NCBI GenBank assembly: GCA_964017145.1
Contig: OZ024840.1
Coordinates: 3,410,001 to 3,474,000, forward strand
Length of the DNA stretch: 64,000 nucleotides
From: Agrocybe praecox
Taxonomy: Eukaryota > Basidiomycota > Agaricomycetes > Agaricales > Agrocybaceae
Direction of reading: 5' to 3'
Shown: positions 57,396 through 64,000 of the stretch, piece after piece
Numbering within the stretch: position 1 is the stretch's first letter
Layout of the letters: each line of letters opens with the position of its first letter
Made by a program: the position numbers and the translations under genes
The notes under the pieces: model-generated
The model's database searches: none
Seen by the model: the letters and a program-made list of their open reading frames with translations, nothing else
Told to the model about the DNA's origin: nothing

Positions 57396-57935
57396 AGCTA
57401 GCCCGGGAAAATAGCAAAAAAGAAAAGGTAATGTCCTCGCATGAACTGAAGTGCTTTCGGACCAGGGATTGACTCAGGCTCCCTGAGTGGGTGGGTATCA
57501 GGGGGGCTAACTATAGCAAGCAGGCAGATGTCCGTGACTCCGTCCACGGTGTTATTGACTTAAGGGTTTAGATTTGTTTTCCATGAGATATAGAGAGCAG
57601 GACAGTCTCGAAAGCCTGTCCTTCGATCTTCTGGCAAGTTATAAAGAGAGATGCACGAGCTACCATGACCGTCCGATATAAGGCCGGCTAGAGCCGCATT
57701 TCTAATTCCGCTTGAAGCTCAAGACAGTTTAGACAGACAATCTTGAATAGCTACCTTACATGTAATAAAGACGGAAGGTGCTTGTTCAGCCTTCACTGCC
57801 ACGTTTCGCCCTTCTTCGGAGCACCTGAAATATCCGCCGAATCCCACTCGCACGCTAGGTTCACCTAGTAGAGGGCTGGAAGATATAAATCTATGACTTT
57901 TGTCTCGCGTCTAGCTTATATCCTTACCCCGTATC
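57396..57935. other. Intergenic before the LaeA-like methyltransferase
   Basis: 540 bp with no supported gene. AGATATAAAT about 50 bp before the methyltransferase ATG could be a TATA-like element. Confidence 0.45.
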
Positions 57936-59327
57936 ATGGACATAGACACTGACTCTGAAGGGGATGATCGATCCGTCGTCTCTGAACTTGCATACAGCGA
58001 AAACGGGATCACCCAAAGCTCAGTTACATCTTATGAAAGACGCTCTGGATCTCCTGTATCTGTGGTATCTTTGACGGACTCGATGCAAGCACATATCTAT
58101 CGGCAGGAATATGGAAGGAATATAAACAACTACTCAGATATGTATCGTCTACCCGCAGACGACGAGGAACTGGATCGTTTAGGTTCGTCTTGACTTTTTC
58201 GGTCTCTATACAAACATATCAATCATTCGTTCAGACAAGCAGCACACGATGTTCGTAGATATCATGGGCGGAAAGTATGTTCCGCCTATGACTTCCGTCA
58301 TGGCAGATGACGTACCAGGAGAAGTCAAGGCATGCTTGGACATTGGCTGTGGTAGCGGAAGCTGGTAATTATGTGCACAATTGTTGGTTTGGCGCCATCC
58401 TAACAAGATGCTTAGGATTATGGATGTCGCGCGAGACTTTCCCCATTGCAGTGCGGTTGCAGTCGATCTCATACCAATGCAATCCCCGTATGTTCTTCGT
58501 TGCTTCATATTGTACCGCAAATTCATGATATTGTAGCACAATGCCTCCAAATATAAGGTAAATAACCCACCGCCGTTACCTCAATAATGCTGAAAGTTAT
58601 TTTTAGGAGCGAGGTGGATGATGTCAACCTTGGATTAGAACACTTCTACGGGGATTTTAATGTTGTTCATACTCGCCTTATTTCATCGGGGGTGAGTGTA
58701 TTCTTGCTCGCGTATACTTTTTCTTGAACTCTACACAATGTAGATCAAGGACTATCACCTCCTTGTTGATCAAATAGCCTTCGTTTTGAGACCCGGTGGC
58801 CTCATTGACATCTCTGAATTTGACTTCCACATATATGATAAGGACCACCGGAGAATTGAAGTAAGCACAGACGAATTTGGGCCTCCATGGTGGGCACGTT
58901 GGATGGGATGCATGAGAACAGCCATCAAAGATATCGGGGGCGATGTCGACGCTGCAACGCACTTACTCGACTGGGTGACGATCAACCCCTTATTCGAAGA
59001 TGCTGTATATCGAGAATTCTGGTTACCTGTGGTCGCTCCGCCTCCATCCCCTGACGATTCTGAATTCGTAAATCGTTTTCATGCGAAAATGCAAGAAGAT
59101 GTCAAAGTACGGTCAACTGTTGAACATGAATACTTATGATTCTAACTTTGTTACTCTTGTATCAGGCCTTTGCCCGCTCTGGCCGACCTTTACTGTTGGG
59201 AAGCGGACTTCCAGAAGAGCTGGTTCACGAACTGGAGAAGAACATGATGGTAGAGATAGCAGAACGGAAAGTTGCTCAATACACTCGGCTACAATGTGTT
59301 TACGCTCGGAAGAAAGTTAGGCGGTAA
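57936..59327 (+). CDS. LaeA-like SAM-dependent methyltransferase
   Basis: Predicted 359-aa methyltransferase of the fungal LaeA/UMTA type. Seven exons: 57936-58182, 58235-58364, 58416-58487, 58537-58557, 58607-58691, 58744-59106, 59166-59327. The acidic N-terminus (MDIDTDSEGDDRSVVSELAY) is followed by HIYRQEYGRNINNYSDMYRL, the SAM motif ACLDIGCGSGSWIMDVARDF, AVDLIPMQSP, FNVVHTRLISSG and VLRPGGLIDISEFDF. This domain order is the usual one for the many basidiomycete homologues. Some family members control secondary metabolism in ascomycetes; target here unknown. Exon 4 is only 21 nt. Confidence 0.87.
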
Positions 59328-59591
59328 CCTCGACGACTTCGCGTGCCCATCGCCTCTATAAATGAATCTTCACCGTATACAATCTATAATCTCCTGTGTT
59401 GTATACCATTTATTGTATATCTAAAAATAATTACATGATTAATCGAAATGGTTTGTAGTATAACTGAGTGGCTGTGCAATGTGCATCCATTAACTTTGGA
59501 TCAATAAACTTGAACGTGAACTTTAACTGGCTATTTAGATCATTATTATCTATTTCACTCTGGAGGGAACACATGAAACCTTCCTTGCGAA

Positions 59592-62500
59592 ATGGAGCCC
59601 AACATTGTTGACCAGATCGTCCATCCGGACGCGAACAACGCGTCCGCCATCTTGGAACGTCTACAACTCGCGTCTCCTCCAAAAGCCGCAGAGATCCACA
59701 ACGATATCGAGAAACTTTTGCTGCTGCCACCCCCCTCTATTCCCCCGCAATGGCTCCCATCGTATCAAATGTTAGAAAATGCCTTTCATAGCTAATAAAC
59801 GACACAGATATCTAATCGTATTACCCACTAGACATTGGGACCATAAGATAAATGTCCCCGACCTTTTGACATCAAAACCCGCACCTCCACCGACTGTCTT
59901 ATCTTTTGTTCGATCTGGACTGGATGGAAAGGTTATTGGGTATATAGAGGTTAGAATCATGGGAGCTTTGCGTAAAACAAAGCACCGATTTATCCTCTTG
60001 CTAGACAGCATCAACTCGTCCTTCGGCTGGTTCTGCTTCCACTTCGCTCAGTCGTGCACCCGGACCCAGTAAAAACTTTGTTAGGGGGAAATCTGGGTAT
60101 GTTCCTTTCTGGCCGGGAGGATTTGACGACCCTACCGAAGAGTCAGCAAGTGGCAAAACGAGTGGCAGTGGGATAAAAGGCTTCAGATCAGTGCCACCAG
60201 GGTTCGAGCGAGGCTTGCGACTACCAGGAGACCCAGTGGAGGATGAAGATCTAGTGGCTATTGAAGAAGGAATGGATGAGAGGTCTGATGCTGAGGATGA
60301 GGTATGTCCGCCTAATTCTCTCGCCTCCGACAGCTCAATCACCTTTTTTAGGACGCTAAAGGCGAAATTAACGAGGGGGAGCAGGAGGAGCAGCTGGACG
60401 AAACCAAAGACATCGATAACCTTCTGCCTACTTCGGTAAAGTTATATTAACTATCTATCAGCATTTTATTCAAAGTCCACAGCGTTCAAATCTACGACCA
60501 GTAGGAACGAAGAAACGGCGTATAAAACGACCACCTCAGAAACGTGACTGGGCCCATGTCATCGACGTTAATACACCATTAACCAACTTCCACGAGCTTG
60601 TACCAGAAATGGCCCACAAGGTTGGTTAGTTAATGATCCTGTGTAAAGGAGGTATTGATATGCGTTATTATAGTATCCCTTCGAGCTCGATACCTTCCAG
60701 AAACAAGCGGTCTATCATCTTGAAATGGGCGATTCAGTCTTCGTTGCGGCTCATACTTCCGCCGGTAAGACTGTTGTCGCCGAGTACGCCATAGCCTTAG
60801 CAGAAAAACATATGACAAGGTATGTGACGGGTTTCTTGAGTTGGACCGACGTTCACTAAACTTCTGTAGGGCTATTTATACCTCTCCGATTAAAGCACTT
60901 TCAAACCAGAAATTCCGTGACTTTAAACAGACTTTCACAGCATCGTCCGTTGGAATTCTGACGGGTGATGTCCAAATAAACCCTGAAGCTAGCTGCTTGA
61001 TTATGACCACGGAAATTCTCCGCAGCATGTTGTATAAGGGTGCAGATTTAATTCGAGATGTAGAATTTGTTATCTTTGATGAAGTTCATTACGTGAATGA
61101 TGCAGAGGTACGTGGCCTACTTTGTAGCACGAAAGAGACGAAAATGAGTGTATTTTAGAGAGGAGTCGTCTGGGAAGAAGTTATCATCATGTTGCCAGAG
61201 CATGTTAGCATCATTCTATTGTCCGCAACGGTCCCCAACACGAAAGAATTTGCAGATTGGGTTGGGTATGATAATTCATTGTAACCTTAATGTATATGGC
61301 TAATTTCATATGTAGGCGGACGAAGAAAAAAGACATCTACGTGATATCTACACCCCAGCGACCTGTCCCACTGGAGCATTACCTATACGCAGGACGTGAA
61401 ATGTACAAAATTGTTGACGCACAGAGAAATTTTGTTTCTCAAGGGCATGTGATTATTATCTATCATTCAGGCTACGTCTCATCTTTCTGTAGATACAAAG
61501 AAGCAGGTGAAGCATTGCGCCGCAAGCAAGACAAAGAAAGAGAGGCTGCGGGGTTACCTCCAGTTCAACGAGTTGGTGCAAGGGGAGCAGCTCCTGCACA
61601 AAGAGGACAACAACGTGGCGGACCTCCAGCTCGAGGGGGGCGGGGTGCACCAGTTCCTCAAAGGGGACGAGGTGGAGGAGGAGGCGCGCCGTCACGGACC
61701 ATTCATACAGCTGCGGACAAAAACCTCTATGTCCATTTATTGGGTCATTTACGCAAGAAAGCACTTCTCCCTGTAGTGGTTTTTACCTTCTCCAAGAAAA
61801 GATGCGAAGAGAACGCAGCTACGCTCACGAACGCGGACCTATGCACGTCCGTGGAGAAAAGTGAAGTTCACGTTGCTATTGAAAAGGCCCTTTCCCGGTT
61901 AAAGGGTACAAATTTTCATGTATTTTCGCGATGCTTTTACTGAGGTTCAAATTAGGATCGGATAAAAAATTACCACAAATCGTGAGAACGAGGGATTTGC
62001 TATCCCGAGGTATTGGAATACACCATGGAGGCCTTCTCCCGCTTGTTAAAGAGGCGAGTAATGTATTTTATCTGCTTGCGAATCTGTGTTAAATCGATTG
62101 GGAATTTAGCTAGTAGAAATTTTATTCGCGCGTGGTCTGGTAAAAATTCTATTCGCTACCGAGACGTTTGCTATGGTAAGAAGGAAATGTATTATTCGTT
62201 TTCTGGTATAGCATCGTAATATCTTTATCCAGGGTGTAAACATGCCTGCTAAATGTGTCGTCTTTTCAAGCATCAGGAAACATGATGGTCGCAACTTCCG
62301 AGATATCCTTCCCGGAGAATATACTCAGATGGCTGGGCGTGCTGGAAGACGTGGTTTAGACCCCACTGGAACGGTGATAATTGTCGCGAATGATAGCCTT
62401 CCCGAGGTACGGCTCTTGTCTTAAAAGTGCGGGATATGTAACTAATCGAAGGACTGTAGCAAACTACCCTGCACACCATGATGCTTGGGACGCCTGGAAA

Positions 62501-64000
62501 GTTATCATCGCAGTTCCGGCTTACCTATAACATGATACTTAATTTGTTGCGCGTCGAAGCTCTACGGGTCGAAGAAATGATTAAGCGTAGTTTCTCCGAA
62601 AATTCTTCTCAGCGTCTTCTTCCTGATCAAGAAAAGAAAGTGATGGAGGTTCGTTTTAAAAATCGCTCTAAATTATGATAACCAGAACTTGATTTTATAT
62701 TTCAGAGCGAGAAGATTTTATCCACTCTGCCGAAGTTAGACTGTCCTAACTGTCTGCCTGACATTTTCCGTCACTATGATACCTCCCAGAGAATTGTGGA
62801 AAGTAATCAGAAGCAACTAGAAATTACGATAGGACACCCTCAAGGGTCCAAGTTACTTGCAGCTGGACGCGTTATCGTTGTGCGTGACGGAGTGAGTTCA
62901 TATTAGTATTATAACCTTTTATTTTGTGTTAACTGCAGGGCGTTTAGCATTTCCGTCGAAATAATATCGCTGTACTCCTTAAACAGGCCCCTGTCCAGGC
63001 GTTGGACACGGGTATATTGACGAAATTAAAGACATATTTTGTACTAGCCTGGGTCCATCCTGATACGAAAAGTGGAAGAAATGGTAATGATGCCTGCTTT
63101 ATAGTGTCTTGTGGCTTTCATATATATTTCATTTGCAGATATCGACACAGAGGCAGTTCCACCAACCTGGCCCCTGGATCCAAATAGTTTACGGGTTGAA
63201 GACGGAGAATACGAACTCAGAGCAGTTCCGCTTACCAGTATTGTTATGTTGAGTAACCGTGTGATCAAGGTACGCATACAACATCAACAACAAAATGTCA
63301 GGAGATCCAACAAACTCAAATCTATCAATAGGTTGAAGTTAACGAGATCGTTGACCGTCATCGTATTTCACGTATGAGAGAAGCGATACGATCGTTAGCT
63401 GGCATTGTCGAGGAATGGTCGGAAACAGGGTCCATCCCTGAAGTAGACTGGAGTCGCATGCGTTCCTTGGAATTTCAGGAGATCCTTCGTTCTCGAAATT
63501 CTCTTACGAACAAACTCGGAGGAAATAGCTGCGTTCATTGCCCCGATTTTGCCGACCATGTGAGTGTTACCCTTGCCGTTTCGTGAAACACTCCTGACGT
63601 TATTATAGTATCGAGTAGTACACGGTCAAAAGGTTCTGGAAGCTAACATTGCGTATCTGAAACTTGCACTGTCGGATCAAAATCTGGAACTCATACCTGA
63701 CTATGAACAAAGAATCGGAGTTCTCAAAGATCTCAAATTTATTGATGAAAACTCCACAATCCAGCTCAAAGGCCGTGTTGCATGCGAGGTGTGTGGCTCA
63801 GTTCTAAACACACACCATGAAAGCTTAACCAAGCCTAGATCAATTCTGCAAATGAACTGGTTTTGACAGAGCTTATATTGGAAAACACATTGGCAGGTTA
63901 CGAACCCGAAGAAGTCGTAGCACTTCTATCATGTTTTGTTTTCCAGGAGAAAACTGACGTTGAACCCGTCCTGTCTCCCAAACTTGAAACCGGACGGGAT
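59592..64000 (+). CDS. SKI2: Ski2-type DExH RNA helicase, 3' end cut by window
   Basis: Cytoplasmic helicase of the Ski complex, which feeds mRNA to the exosome. 1141 residues are in the window, in exons 59592-59770, 59808-59949, 60005-60301, 60352-60435, 60483-60620, 60674-60819, 60870-61107, 61159-61265, 61316-61444, 61493-61905, 61956-62057, 62114-62175, 62233-62406, 62460-62648, 62706-62891, 62948-63083, 63139-63269, 63332-63559, 63609-63788, 63839-64000+. The Ski2 N-region has [16 protein letters not shown]. Helicase motifs: AAHTSAGKT (about 305-313), [15 protein letters not shown] (399-402), [24 protein letters not shown] and [12 protein letters not shown]. An RGG-rich insert ([16 protein letters not shown]) lies between the RecA domains. 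Intron 9 uses a GC donor. Ski2 rather than Mtr4, by the N-terminal motif. Confidence 0.95.

Noticed and set aside
57460..57520. Possible tRNA or hairpin around CAGGCTCCCTGAGTGGG
   Set aside because: Arms do not form a cloverleaf and no A/B box pair is evident.

Overview
The window is nuclear DNA of a basidiomycete fungus, most likely a mushroom-forming Agaricomycete. The evidence is dense genes on both strands, very many short introns (mostly 48-70 bp, GT-AG, with micro-exons), and typical families: CSC1/DUF221 channel, M35 peptidyl-Lys metalloendopeptidase, ricin-B-type lectin, fungal F-box proteins, LaeA-type methyltransferase. Species cannot be named from the sequence. Exon chains were assembled by eye from splice signals, phase continuity and family motifs. 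All 26 chains with identified start and stop codons close in frame; the 3'-truncated SKI2 chain stays in frame to the window edge, and the metalloendopeptidase chain is in frame from 30985 but its 5' end is broken.

Layout: 0-9.3 kb holds the EF2 lysine methyltransferase EFM3 (+), DNA-protein-crosslink protease WSS1 (-), a ricin-B-fold lectin-like protein (-), an R3HCC1-like RRM protein (-) and elongation factor 2 (-). 9.7-14.0 kb is a tandem duplication carrying a GNAT acetyltransferase and a nucleotidyltransferase-fold gene; both GNAT copies look intact, but one nucleotidyltransferase copy is a truncated pseudogene. 14.0-22.0 kb has osmosensor SHO1 (+), RING protein RNF10/MAG2 (-), splicing factor WBP11 (+) and an F-box protein (+).

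22.0-26.1 kb is a second, younger tandem duplication with two PhzF-like genes. A 610-bp Tc1/mariner-type element with 36-bp perfect inverted repeats sits in unit 1, and its empty site is preserved in unit 2. The duplication carried along the last bases of the adjoining FAD monooxygenase (26.1-27.9 kb, -). Then come FHIT (+), an F-box protein (-), an M35 metalloendopeptidase that has lost its signal-peptide exon (+), a 20-exon acid sphingomyelinase-like gene (-), a small hypothetical gene (-) and a CSC1/OSCA channel (-).

42.6-64 kb is mostly housekeeping: SLY1 (+), mitochondrial TMBIM5/GHITM-like protein (-), a Mei2-like RRM protein (-), RAB5 (+), a Cdc25-type RasGEF (-), ESCRT-III factor IST1 (+), a LaeA-like methyltransferase (+) and the 5' three quarters of SKI2 helicase (+), cut by the window edge. 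SLY1, RAB5, IST1, sphingomyelinase and CSC1 belong to membrane traffic or membrane biology; SKI2, WBP11, RNF10 and the RRM proteins to RNA and translation control. I see no operon-like system, CRISPR, rRNA or convincing tRNA. The most unusual content is the two tandem duplications with promoter and active-site divergence, the dated transposon insertion, the micro-exons (6, 6, 10, 11, 14 nt) and five GC-AG introns.
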